Positions 36,975-46,665 of a stretch of DNA of 64,000 nucleotides are shown here, in pieces. The DNA is from Sinorhizobium mexicanum. GTDB lineage: Bacteria > Pseudomonadota > Alphaproteobacteria > Rhizobiales > Rhizobiaceae. The translations under genes were made by a program, and so were the position numbers. The notes beneath the pieces are model-generated. The model ran no database searches. It was given only the letters and a program-made list of their open reading frames with translations, and was not told the origin of the DNA. Location of the stretch: contig NZ_CP041240.1 in the NCBI RefSeq assembly GCF_013488225.1, positions 372,001-436,000 of the forward strand, in the 5' to 3' direction. Position 1 is the first letter of the stretch. Every line of letters begins with the position of its first letter.

Positions 36975-37874
36975 ATGAAAAGAAGAGAAATAGAGGCGTT
37001 GCGCAGCCAAGTGAGCTGCGCGATCGTGCTCGAACAGGCGAACTTCGCAATTGATATCAAGGAAAGCACACGGCGCGCGGTCAAGTTTCGCCGCGGCGGT
37101 GAGATTATCATCGTCACGCATGAAGGACGCGGATGGTTCGATCCGCTCAGCGACGCGAAAGGCGATGTGTTCGGGCTTGTCGAGCATCTTGACCATGTCG
37201 GCTTTCTCGAAGGCGCCGAAAAGGTTGCAAATCTCGTCGGTCTTGAGATCACTGAGCCAGAGTGGCGGGATCCAACGTATAATGGAGGGCACGAGATCAC
37301 CCTTCATGCTCGTTGGCATGCGCGCCGCCGCCCGTGGCCCGGCTCGTCGACTTGGCGTTACCTCCAAGACGAGCGCTGTCTTCCGGCGGCTTTGCTCCGA
37401 GTGGCAATAAAATGCGACCTGCTTCGCGAAGGCCCTTATGGCAGCATGTGGGCAGCGCACAGGAACCATACCGGCGTTGTGACCGGATGGGAGGCGCGAG
37501 GTCCGCAATACCGGGGCTTCGCCTCCGGAGGAACGAAGGTTCTCTTCCGCCTTGGATCTGGAACCGCATTTCGCCTGGCCGTCACGGAAGCCGCGATCGA
37601 CGCTTTGAGTCTTGCGGCGATCGAAGGGTTGCGTGAGGGCACGCTCTATCTCAGCACGGGCGGCGGATGGTCTCCGACCGCGAAGGGGGCGTTGCGGGAA
37701 TTGGCCTGCCAGACTGGCGTCCAGCTGGTCGCAGCAACAGACGCCAATTCACAAGGTGACATGTTTGCCGAGCGAGTGCGGTCACTTGCCAACGACGCCG
37801 GCTGCGATTGGATGCGGCTTCGCCCGCCCGAGGAGGATTGGAACGAGACCCTGAAGTCAGGCAGAAGGAAATAG
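36975..37874 (+). CDS. DUF3991/TOPRIM-domain protein
   Basis: The product has 299 residues from ATG 36975 (MKRREIEALRSQVSCAIVLE), with GGAAG just upstream. The N-terminal half (FRRGGEIIIVTHEGRGWFDP, GDVFGLVEHLDHVGFLEGA) matches DUF3991, which resembles a primase-associated domain. The C-terminal half (VTEAAIDALSLAAIEG, STGGGW, VAATDANSQGDMFAERV) has the Glu and DxN/D pattern of a TOPRIM fold. Proteins of this kind are common on alphaproteobacterial plasmids and probably act on DNA during replication or transfer. It opens the backbone row of rightward genes. Confidence 0.82.
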   Translation: MKRREIEALRSQVSCAIVLEQANFAIDIKESTRRAVKFRRGGEIIIVTHEGRGWFDPLSDAKGDVFGLVEHLDHVGFLEGAEKVANLVGLEITEPEWRDPTYNGGHEITLHARWHARRRPWPGSSTWRYLQDERCLPAALLRVAIKCDLLREGPYGSMWAAHRNHTGVVTGWEARGPQYRGFASGGTKVLFRLGSGTAFRLAVTEAAIDALSLAAIEGLREGTLYLSTGGGWSPTAKGALRELACQTGVQLVAATDANSQGDMFAERVRSLANDAGCDWMRLRPPEEDWNETLKSGRRK

Positions 37875-38073
37875 ACAAAAGACGGAAAGAGGAAGAGGCG
37901 TCCCGCATGCGCGCCGCCCGCGTCAAGGAAGGCTTCGCCCGGCTTAAGCCGGCCCTTGACCCGGCCGGTCGCGATGTCGGCGGCTCGAAAGGGTCATGAA
38001 GGACCGAAGAGGATGGCAAGGTCGAGAGGACTGTGCCGCGCCTTCGGTTCGGTAAACGCGCAAGGAGCCGCAG

Positions 38074-38679
38074 ATGACCTCTTCTCCCGCAATCCGTAAG
38101 GTGTTTCAGGGCGTCGCAAGCCGCCAGCAGATGTTCCGCATGTTCGATCGCCACGCGCAGCGACCCAACCGTTGGGAAGGTGACGCAACCCCGCTCTACG
38201 CCGGCGAATGGTTCGAAATCGCCGAGGCCGAACACGACTACATGTTCGAAGTCCTTCCGCCGCTCTGGATCCGCGGCTCGATGTTCGCCATGTGCGAGCT
38301 GCTGACTGGATCGGTGGCGAGCGTGTTCTTCGCCCTTCGGATCGACGAGGCGCTCCGATATTTTCACGGCTATTGCGACCTTTCAGATAAGGCATTCGTT
38401 GAGGCGATGCGCGTTGCGATTGTCGAGCGCGAGAGCCGTCCGGTGCGCGCCATGACGCGGAAGGAGCGCCTCGAGCATATCTGGAGCAGCACGGCGGATG
38501 ACTATCGCGGCTATGCCGGTGAGCGCTGGGCGGAGGCCTCTCGCGGCAAACGCACCGTGATGCTCTATGGCGGGAAAGAGGGGACCTTTCTGACGCTGTT
38601 GGAAGACCTGACCGACGACGAGATCGCCGCCAAGCTGCCGGTGCATCTGCGCTATCTCCCCTCGCCGATCGCGGCATGA
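38074..38679 (+). CDS. DUF1419 protein
   Basis: The product has 201 residues starting MTSSPAIRKVFQGVASRQQM, preceded by AAGGAG. MFDRHAQRPNRWEGDATPLY and FEIAEAEHDYMFEVLPPLWI match DUF1419 proteins carried on rhizobial plasmids. The function is unknown. It is followed 12 nt later by the DUF3085 gene. Confidence 0.82.
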   Translation: MTSSPAIRKVFQGVASRQQMFRMFDRHAQRPNRWEGDATPLYAGEWFEIAEAEHDYMFEVLPPLWIRGSMFAMCELLTGSVASVFFALRIDEALRYFHGYCDLSDKAFVEAMRVAIVERESRPVRAMTRKERLEHIWSSTADDYRGYAGERWAEASRGKRTVMLYGGKEGTFLTLLEDLTDDEIAAKLPVHLRYLPSPIAA

Positions 38680-38691
38680 GGAGGTGCTGTC

Positions 38692-39093
38692 ATGCTCACG
38701 TTCCCGATCGCATCCGTGCGCGAGGTGATCGCCCGCGGCCGCGCCGATGCCGAAGCCAATGGCGGCTTTCGCAATCCCTATTACGGACTCCTGCCCGGCA
38801 AGGATGAACAGCCGGGCCTCTGGCTGGTCGGAGATCATGGGGTTTACATTTTGTCGAACGGTAAGCTTGCCGACGGCGCGAAAGCCCTCGTCGTCTTTGC
38901 CGAAGAGTGCAATCCGACCAGTAACGACGACTGGCTTGACGCCAAGCGTCGGACATTCGGCGGCGACGATGGTGTCGACTTTATCGATGCCGAGCGGCTG
39001 GAGGCGATGATTGCGGCGAGCCCCAATGCCACGCATCTTCGCGTCGTTTTCTTGGCCGACACCATGCAGATTTCGGTAGTCGAGCGCGCCTAG
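38692..39093 (+). CDS. DUF3085 protein
   Basis: The product has 133 residues. GGAGG lies just before the ATG. NPYYGLLPGKDEQPGLWLVG, then DHGVYILSNG and FAEECNP are typical of DUF3085, a plasmid-borne family of unknown role. It lies between DUF1419 and the giant methylase-helicase gene, the usual neighbours of this family on rhizobial plasmids as I recall. Confidence 0.82.
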   Translation: MLTFPIASVREVIARGRADAEANGGFRNPYYGLLPGKDEQPGLWLVGDHGVYILSNGKLADGAKALVVFAEECNPTSNDDWLDAKRRTFGGDDGVDFIDAERLEAMIAASPNATHLRVVFLADTMQISVVERA

Positions 39094-39217
39094 CGCTTTG
39101 CCGACCATAGCCGCACCGCCAGCCATAGACGGCTGCCCTTTCCACCACCTCCGCGTCCGATCCGCTGTCCCTTGCGACAGGACGAAGACGCTCGCCCTCT
39201 GACCAAGGAGCTATTCG

Positions 39218-41629
39218 ATGAGCAATGATCCCTTCACCCTTGATATGTTCGCCGGCAGCGCGCTGTCGTCGGGTCTCCGGTTCGGCGTCACCGCATTTGG
39301 CGGCTTCGCCGCCAACGACGACGATCCCGATCCGACGCCGCCCTCCCCCTCCCCCGCGCTTCCTCTGCCGGCGGCCAAGCAGCCGGCGTCAAACAAACAG
39401 GCCGATCGCCCCAATTTCTATCTCGATGATGGCGACCGTGGCTTGGCCGCCACGTGGAAGGAACGCGCGCGAATGAATGTCGCCGCCATCCTGACCGCCA
39501 GCGAAATCGACAAGCAGGATCGGTCTGCCACACATGAGGAGCAAGCGAGGTTGATCCGGTTTACCGGTTTCGGCAGCTCGGATCTGGCGAATGGAATGTT
39601 TCGTCGCCCCGGTCAACCGGATTTCCGGGCGGGCTGGGACGATCTCGGTAGTACTCTGGAGTCGGCGGTCAGCGAGACGGATTATGCTTCGCTGGCGCGC
39701 TGCACCCAATATGCCCACTTCACGCCCGAATTCGTAATCCGGGCAATCTGGGCAGGCCTGCAGCGGCTCGGATGGCGCGGCGGCCGCGTGCTGGAACCGG
39801 GGATCGGGACGGGCCTGTTTCCGGCGCTGATGCCAAAGCTCTATCGCGACGTGAGCTACGTCACCGGCATTGAACTCGATCCGGTCACGGCGCGTATCGT
39901 CCGGCTGCTTCGGCCGAAAGCGCGGATCATCAACGCGGACTTCGCGCGCACCGACCTCAATCCAATCTACGATCTGGCCATCGGCAATCCGCCCTTCTCC
40001 GATCGGACGGTTCGCTCCGACCGGCACTATCGCTCGCTCGGTCTCAGGCTGCACGATTATTTCATCGCGCGGTCGATTGATCTCTTGAAACCTGGCGCAT
40101 TGGCTGCCTTCGTCACCAGCGCCGGTACACTGGATAAGGCCGACAGCAGGTGCCGAGAGCATGTTGCCAAATCCGCCGACCTAATCGCCGCCATCCGTCT
40201 ACCTGAAGGCAGTTTCCGGCGAGATGCCGGTACCGACGTTGTGGTCGACATCCTGTTCTTCCGCAAGCGCAAGGCTGGCGAACCGACACGCGATCTCGCC
40301 TGGCTCGATCTGGAGGAAGTCCGCGCTACGACCGAGGGGGAAGGGCCGATCCGCGTGAACCGCTGGTTTGCACGCCATCCGGATTTCGTGCTCGGCACCC
40401 ATGCGCTCACTGCCGGGCAGTTCGGTGAAGGCTACACGTGCCTGCCGTGCGCCGGCGAGGACCTCACGGTGGCCTTGAATGCCGCCATTCAATTGCTTCC
40501 CGAGGGTATCTATGACGGCGAGCCCGGCGAAATCGACGTCGATCTCGAAGACGAGTTGGCCGAATTCGTCGACCTGAAACCCGACAGCACGCGGGTCCGC
40601 GAAGGCAGCTTCTTCATCGACGACAGGCACGGTCTCATGCAGATCGTCGACGGGGCGCCTGTGGCGATCACGGTGCGCAAGGGCCGCGGCACCGACGGCA
40701 TCCCGGAAAAACATGTTCGCATCATCAAGAAACTGATCCCAATCCGCGACGCCGTGCGCGAGGTGCTGAAAGCGCAGGAGATGGACCGGCCCTGGCGCGA
40801 CCTGCAGGTGCGGTTGCGTATCGCCTGGTCGAGTTTCGTGCGTGACTTCGGAGCGATCAATCATACGACGGTGTCGATCAGCGAAACCGAGGAGACTGGC
40901 GAGATCCGCGAGATTCATCGTCGCCCAAACCTTGCACCCTTTCTTGACGATCCGGATTGCTGGCTGGTCGCCTCGATCGAGGACTATGACATCGAAACCG
41001 ATACGGCCAGGCCAGGCCCGATCTTCTCCGAGCGCGTCATTGCACCCCCTGCCCCGCCTGTGATCAGCAACGCCGCCGATGCGCTGGCCGTCGTGCTCAA
41101 CGATCGCGGCCATGTCGATCTTGAGCATATCGCCGAGCTCCTGCATTGCGACAGCGATGCGGTCCTCGACGAACTCGAAGATGCAATCTTTCGCGATCCG
41201 GCCGACGGCTCCTGGCAAACCTCGGACGCCTATCTCTCCGGCGCCGTGCGCACGAAACTCGCCGTCGCGGAAGCCGCGGCCGGGCTCGATCCTGCTTATG
41301 AGCGCAATGTCCGTGCGCTTCAGGCCGTGCAGCCCGCCGATCTACGCCCATCGGATATCACCGCACGGCTTGGCGCGCCCTGGATACCGCCGACCGATAT
41401 CGTCCAATTCGTGCACGAAACGATGGGTGCCGAGATCAGGATCCATCACATGCCGGAACTCGGCTCATGGACCGTCGCGGCGCGGCAACTCGGATGGACG
41501 GCTGCCGGCACATCCGAATGGGGCACCGATCGCCGGCACGCCGGCGAGTTACTCGCCGATGCGCTGAACAGCCGGGTGCGCAGATCTTCGACGTGTTCAA
41601 GGATGCCGACGGCGAACGGCGGGTCCTGA
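39218..41629 (+). pseudogene. giant DNA methylase-helicase, 5' part (frameshifted)
   Basis: The first 785 or so residues of a protein that should reach about 1700. The N-terminal half holds an N6-adenine methylase: SAM motif VLEPGIGTGLFPALMP and catalytic NPPF at residue 257. The frame leaves the family sequence at about 41578 (NSRVRRSSTC) and stops at 41627-41629, while the adjacent frame continues with IFDVFKDADGERRV. A missing base in GGTGCGCAG (expected GGTGCCGCAG) would explain it. The fusion resembles large plasmid and phage proteins thought to protect incoming DNA from restriction, such as P1 DarB. Either the gene is dead or there is a sequencing error. Confidence 0.8.
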
Positions 41630-44316
41630 ACGTCGTCGACACCGAAGCGGCGCGCGACAGGCTGCAGAAGATCAAGCTGGCCTTCCAGAACTGGATCTGG
41701 ACCGATCCTGATCGTACCGACCGGCTCGCGCGGGTCTATAACGATCGCTTCAACAATATCGCGCCCAGGCGTTTCGACGGCTCGCACCTCAAACTGCCCG
41801 GCGCCTCTGGCGCCTTTGTTCTTTATAGGCATCAGAAACGCGGCATCTGGCGCATCATTTCGTCCGGCTCGACCTATCTGGCGCACGCCGTCGGCGCCGG
41901 CAAAACGATGACGATGGCGGCAGCCATCATGGAACAGCGCCGGCTTGGGCTGATCGCCAAGGCGATGCTGGTGGTGCCCGGCCATTGCCTCGCACAGGCC
42001 GCCCGCGAATTTCTGGCGCTTTATCCGAATGCCCGCATTCTCGTCGCCGACGAGACCAACTTCACCAAAGACAAGCGGGCCCGGTTCCTGTCGCGCGCGG
42101 CAACGGCGAGCTGGGATGCGATCATCATCACCCATTCAGCGTTCCGGTTCATCGCCGTGCCGTCGACCTTTGAACAACAGATGATCCAGGACGAGCTGCA
42201 GCTCTACGAGGAACTTCTCACCAAGGTCGACAGCGAGGATCGCGTCTCGCGCAAACGGCTCGAACGGCTGAAGGAGGGCCTGAGGGAACGGCTCGAGGCG
42301 CTGTCGACTCGCAAGGACGATCTGCTGACCATCTCGGAAATCGGCATCGATCAGATCGTCGTCGATGAGGCGCAGGAATTCCGCAAGCTTTCCTTCGCCA
42401 CCAACATGTCGACCTTGAAAGGCATCGATCCGAATGGCTCGCACCGCGCCTGGGATCTTTACGTCAAGTCCCGCTTCATCGAGACGAAGAATCCCGGCCG
42501 TGCCCTGGTTCTTGCTTCGGGTACGCCGATCACCAACACGCTCGGCGAAATGTTCTCGGTCCAGCGCCTGCTCGGCCACGCGTCGCTAGCCGAACGTGGC
42601 CTGCACGAGTTCGACGCCTGGGCTTCAACCTTCGGCGACACCACGACCGAGCTGGAGATCCAGCCGTCCGGCAAATACAAGCCGGTTAGCCGCTTTGCCT
42701 CCTTCGTCAATGTTCCCGAGTTGATCGCCATGTTCCGCAGCTTCGCGGACGTGGTGATGCCTGGGGATCTCCGAGAATACGTTAAAGTACCTGTTATCTC
42801 GACGGGCCGGCGGCAGATCCTGACCGCCAAGCCGACGCAAGCCTTCAAGAACTACCAGACGATCCTCGACGCCCGCATCAAGGCGATCGAGATGCGTGAG
42901 GGACCTGCGCATCCCGGCGACGATATCCTGCTCTCAGTCATCACCGACGGGCGCCATGCCGCCATCGACCTGCGCCTGGTCGATCCAGCCAATGACAATG
43001 AGCCGGACAACAAGCTCAACCTGTTGGTCCAGAACGCACATCGTATCTGGCGGGAGACCGCGCAAAGTACCTACCTCCGACCGGACGGCAAACCGTTCGA
43101 TCTGCCCGGTGCGGCGCAGATGATCTTTTCCGATCTCGGCACCATCAATGTAGAGAAGACCAGAGGTTTTTCGGCCTACCGCTGGATCCGCGACGAGCTC
43201 GTCCGCATGGGCGTTCCGGCATCCGAAATCGCCTTCATGCAGGACTACAAGAAAACCGAGGCGAAGCAACGCCTGTTCGCAGACGTGCGCGCCGGCAAAA
43301 TTCGCTTCCTGATCGGCTCGTCAGACACGATGGGGACCGGTGTGAACGCGCAGCTTCGCCTCAAGGCGCTGCATCATCTCGACGTCCCATGGCTGCCTTC
43401 GCAGATCGAACAACGGGAGGGCCGGATCGTGCGGCAGGGCAACCAGCATGATGAGGTCGACATCTTCGCTTATGCCACGCAGGGTTCGCTCGACGCCAGC
43501 ATGTGGCAGAACAACGAGCGTAAGGCCCGCTTCATCGCCGCGGCCTTGTCCGGTGACACGTCGATCCGCCGGCTCGAAGATCTTGGCGAGGGTGCTGCCA
43601 ACCAGTTCGCCATGGCCAAGGCCATCGCGAGCGGCGACGAACGTCTGATGCAGAAGGCGGGGCTCGAGGCCGACATTGCCCGTCTCGAGCGGCTGCGCGC
43701 CGCCCATGGCGACGACCAGTATGCGGTGCGTCGGCAGATCCGCGATGCCGAACGCGCCATAGAGATTTCGATCCGGCGCATCGCCGAGATCGGCAGGGAC
43801 ATCGAGCGTCTCATTCCGACGGCCGGCGATGCGTTCGTCACGACGATCATGGGCAAGGCTTACGACGAGCGCAAGCTTGCCGGACGCGCGCTGATGAAGG
43901 AGATCCTGACTCTCGTTCAACTCCAGCAGGAGGGCGAAGTCGCCATCGCCTCAATCGGCGGCTTCGATCTCATCTATTGCGGCGAACGTTTCGGTAAGGG
44001 CGATGGATATCGCTATACGACCCTGCTTCGGCGCACTGGCGCGGACTACGAGATCGATCTGGCGGTAACTGTGACGCCGCTCGGCGCCGTCTCCCGCCTT
44101 GAGCATGCGCTTGACGGGTTTGAAGACGAGCAGAACCACTATCAACGCCGCCTGGAGGAAGCGCAGCGGCGCCTTGCCTCCTATCGCTCGCGCCAGGGCG
44201 GCGCTTTTGCCTTTGCTGACGAACTGGCCGAGAAGCGCAGGCGGCTTCGGGGCGTCGATGAGGCATTGGCGGCCGCGGCACGCGAGGAAACGGCAGACGC
44301 ATCACAAGCGGCTTAA
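41467..44316 (+). pseudogene. giant DNA methylase-helicase, 3' part (frameshifted)
   Basis: The rest of the same gene; family sequence begins near 41580. It contains a superfamily 2 helicase: Walker A LAHAVGAGKTMTMAAAI, DEAQ box IVVDEAQEFRKL, motif III LASGTPITNTLGEM, and motif VI QIEQREGRIVRQGNQ. A coiled-coil-like C-terminus follows (RRLEEAQRRLASYRSR). No ribosome site suits an independent start, so translation would need the upstream frame. Everything after the shift is open and well conserved, which argues for a recent break or an error in the sequence. Confidence 0.8.
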
Positions 44317-44373
44317 GGCACCGCCAAGTGCTGACATGCGTTCGCGACGTGGTTTTAGAAGCAGCAGCGCAGC

Positions 44374-44551
44374 ATGCGCATAGCTGCATTGCACAATAAA
44401 TGTTTTCCATCCGATCAAAAAATGATCATTGGTGGCACAGCTGATGCATATGGCGGCTTTCCTCCCAGTTCCGCCGTATCAGCTGCTCCCTCTGGAGGTA
44501 AATTGACCTCCACACTTCATGGGCCGCGGTTTCCGCTGGCCCATTTTTTTT
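44374..44551 (+). ncRNA. candidate small RNA ending in a strong terminator
   Basis: The gap after the helicase gene holds no frame of note but ends in two successive hairpins. GGAGGT-AAATTG-ACCTCC (44494-44511) is followed by a terminator stem with eight T. The first hairpin exposes CCTCC/GGAGG sequence, a common anti-Shine-Dalgarno feature of rhizobial small RNAs. No clear promoter was found, so it could simply be the 3' end of the upstream transcript. Confidence 0.35.
44519..44551 (+). terminator. strong intrinsic terminator
   Basis: ATGGGCCGCGG-TTT-CCGC(T)GGCCCAT forms an 11-bp stem with one bulge, followed by a run of eight T (44544-44551). It ends rightward transcription before the oppositely oriented phospholipase-D-like gene. 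Confidence 0.8.
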
Positions 44552-44568
44552 CTGCAAATCACGCGGCC

Positions 44569-46272
44569 TCAGGCTTCGGGGCGCCAGAATGCCAGCATCC
44601 GCTTGGTTTCACCGGTCGTGCGCCGGCGCTGCCACTTGGGATCGCGCGACAGATACTGAAACGGATCTCTGTCTTTCCGCTCAGCTTCTTCAAGATATGC
44701 CCGCCAACGATAGTGGTTGTAGGTCTGCACCGCATTGATGGCGTAGTGCGTGGCGATCTCCCTATGACCGCGGATTACGATGAAGTTCTCATCGTTGTCC
44801 CGACTGGCGGCCTTCGAGAAATTGTGCGAACCGGTAACGACAATGGGGTCATCGCTGAACGGGTCGATCACCAGGACCTTCGAATGCGTGATTGCGTGGC
44901 CGATGCTGTTCCTGAATTCGTTCGCGGTTCCTTCGACCGCCCATCGGCCAACGGACATATCCACGCCGGTTGCCTGGGCCGTATCGAGGAAGAACCGCTC
45001 GGGAACCTGCTTCAGCAATTTGAAGTCTTCGAGCCCGTTGCTCGTCAATTGCGTCGCCACCCCGCGAACATAGAGGTCCTTCTCGCTCTGCATCCGAAGG
45101 AGGGTCCGCACCGGTTCATTCCCCGGCTGGAACATGACGAAGAAAATGCCTTGGCGCGCGCCCTTCACGAGCTCGATCAGTTCCTTGATATCGATCTCGC
45201 GGCTAACCCTGGAGAACCAGCTGTCGATCTTGGCCCCGCCAAGTGCAATGTCGCGCTTTGGCTTGTTGTTCGAGGTCAACAGATCGTCCGAGAACCCGTG
45301 GCCGGCCCCTTTGAGGAGCTCGAACTGCGCCTCGAAGTGCGCCGCGAGCTCGGCATTTTCGATCAGGATGCCGTTGTTGAGCTGCGTGCAAAGGCCGGTC
45401 GGCGTCCAATTGAAACTTCCGGTCCAGACTTTTGCGGGACGAAACAGATCCCCCTCCCGCTCTCCGATGACGACGAACTTGTTATGCGCAAGGCCGTCCG
45501 GCGCGAGGAACCTGTCGTGTATGACGCAGCCGAAACCTTTCAGCCGGGCGCGAGCCTTGGCGTTCTCATCGGCGCCATCCTGCTTGACGCTCCCGTTCGC
45601 AAGAACAATATGTGCTCGCTTGCCAATGGCCACCAGGCCATCGAGCAGCTCGTCGTCGCTGAGTTCGTAGAGTGCCGCGTGAAGTTCGAGTTGAGGGGTG
45701 CGCTCCACTTCGCTCATCATGGTGAGGACGGTTTCGCGAAGGGTTCCGCCAAGAAAATTGCGAACGCCGCGGTCGACTTCCTGGCTGATGATGACGGCTT
45801 TTTCCTTGAGCTCCTGAAGGGTGATCCCCTTCTCCTTCATGTATCGCGCCATGAACTGGGACAGGACAAAGCCTCGGTTGAAATGAACGCTTACCCCGTC
45901 GCCGCAATCGGGCGTCAGACGCAGTGTCGGTGACCAGTCGCTCGCCGGCCCATCCGTCAATTTTCCATCAACTCCGACGACCCGCGCGATGACGCGGTAG
46001 GATATGACGTCCCCGAGATCAGCGGCATGATCGGTCCAGTCGTAGCGTTGAAACGGCCACATGTCGGACGGGCTTGACCTGTAGCGTTCGCCATGCGGAT
46101 CGAGCTCGACGTCGTCCTCGAACCCGACGCGATTGGACAGGAACTTTGGCTCTGCATCGCCTCGCTTGCACTGGATTGCGAAGCCCAGGCATCCGGCGAT
46201 GTCTTCCTGATGTGACCACACCAGGTGAACATCGTCCGCGTTCGAAAACACCTTCAACGCGATTTCAGACAT
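44569..46272 (-). CDS. phospholipase D-like (HKD) protein
   Basis: The product has 567 residues from ATG 46272, with GGGGAGGG 4-5 nt upstream. Two HKD-type motifs are visible: HNKFVVIGEREGD with a following GSFNWT, and HSKVLVIDPFSDDP with GSHNFS. These form the paired active site of the PLD superfamily, which includes nucleases and lipases. The first 120 residues look like a beta-sandwich (fibronectin-like) domain. There is no signal peptide. It is the only leftward gene in this part of the backbone and is bordered by a terminator, so it is likely an acquired cargo gene, perhaps a defence nuclease; that role is inference. Confidence 0.85.
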   Translation of the reverse strand: MSEIALKVFSNADDVHLVWSHQEDIAGCLGFAIQCKRGDAEPKFLSNRVGFEDDVELDPHGERYRSSPSDMWPFQRYDWTDHAADLGDVISYRVIARVVGVDGKLTDGPASDWSPTLRLTPDCGDGVSVHFNRGFVLSQFMARYMKEKGITLQELKEKAVIISQEVDRGVRNFLGGTLRETVLTMMSEVERTPQLELHAALYELSDDELLDGLVAIGKRAHIVLANGSVKQDGADENAKARARLKGFGCVIHDRFLAPDGLAHNKFVVIGEREGDLFRPAKVWTGSFNWTPTGLCTQLNNGILIENAELAAHFEAQFELLKGAGHGFSDDLLTSNNKPKRDIALGGAKIDSWFSRVSREIDIKELIELVKGARQGIFFVMFQPGNEPVRTLLRMQSEKDLYVRGVATQLTSNGLEDFKLLKQVPERFFLDTAQATGVDMSVGRWAVEGTANEFRNSIGHAITHSKVLVIDPFSDDPIVVTGSHNFSKAASRDNDENFIVIRGHREIATHYAINAVQTYNHYRWRAYLEEAERKDRDPFQYLSRDPKWQRRRTTGETKRMLAFWRPEA

Positions 46273-46665
46273 CAAACCCTCCCCTTGTTCGATCTGACCG
46301 GATCGCCAGCTACGTCGACGGGGTCATGTATAGGCAAGGAATAGTTGTGCGCGTGTGACAGTGGATCACTTCGAAGTGGGTTTGAAGCAGGAATAATCAT
46401 CCAAGAAAGAATAAGGGCTGAGAGAGGTGAAACCCGTCGCAGATCGGTCCGCCGGCTGCCGCTGGCGCTCAACCGCGCCGCTCGCCATCCCGGCCACTCG
46501 TCCTTCGCAGGGCTGTCAGCCCCGCTCGTCCCTCGCGGCAGCGATGCTCGGCCGCAGTTGCACCCGGCCGGCCGCTCCGCGCTCCGGGCCGTGTCTTCGG
46601 GAAGAAAGAAGACGCGAGAAGGACCGGTAGAGGGCCGTGTCCATATCCCCGAGAAGGAACATCCC
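46273..46665. other. divergent promoter region and long GC-rich leader of the parB-like gene
   Basis: About 390 bp. The right part is a GC-rich leader with many short inverted repeats ending in GAAGGA before the ParB start. The upstream extension of the ParB frame into this region shows no family similarity. Confidence 0.5.

Noticed and set aside
44374..45933. 519-codon open frame on the plus strand
   Set aside because: It is antisense to the phospholipase-D-like gene, whose motifs are intact on the minus strand.
46345..46665. N-terminal extension of the parB-like frame
   Set aside because: It is low-complexity Arg/Ser/Pro sequence from the GC-rich leader; the ParB domain and ribosome site start at 46666.
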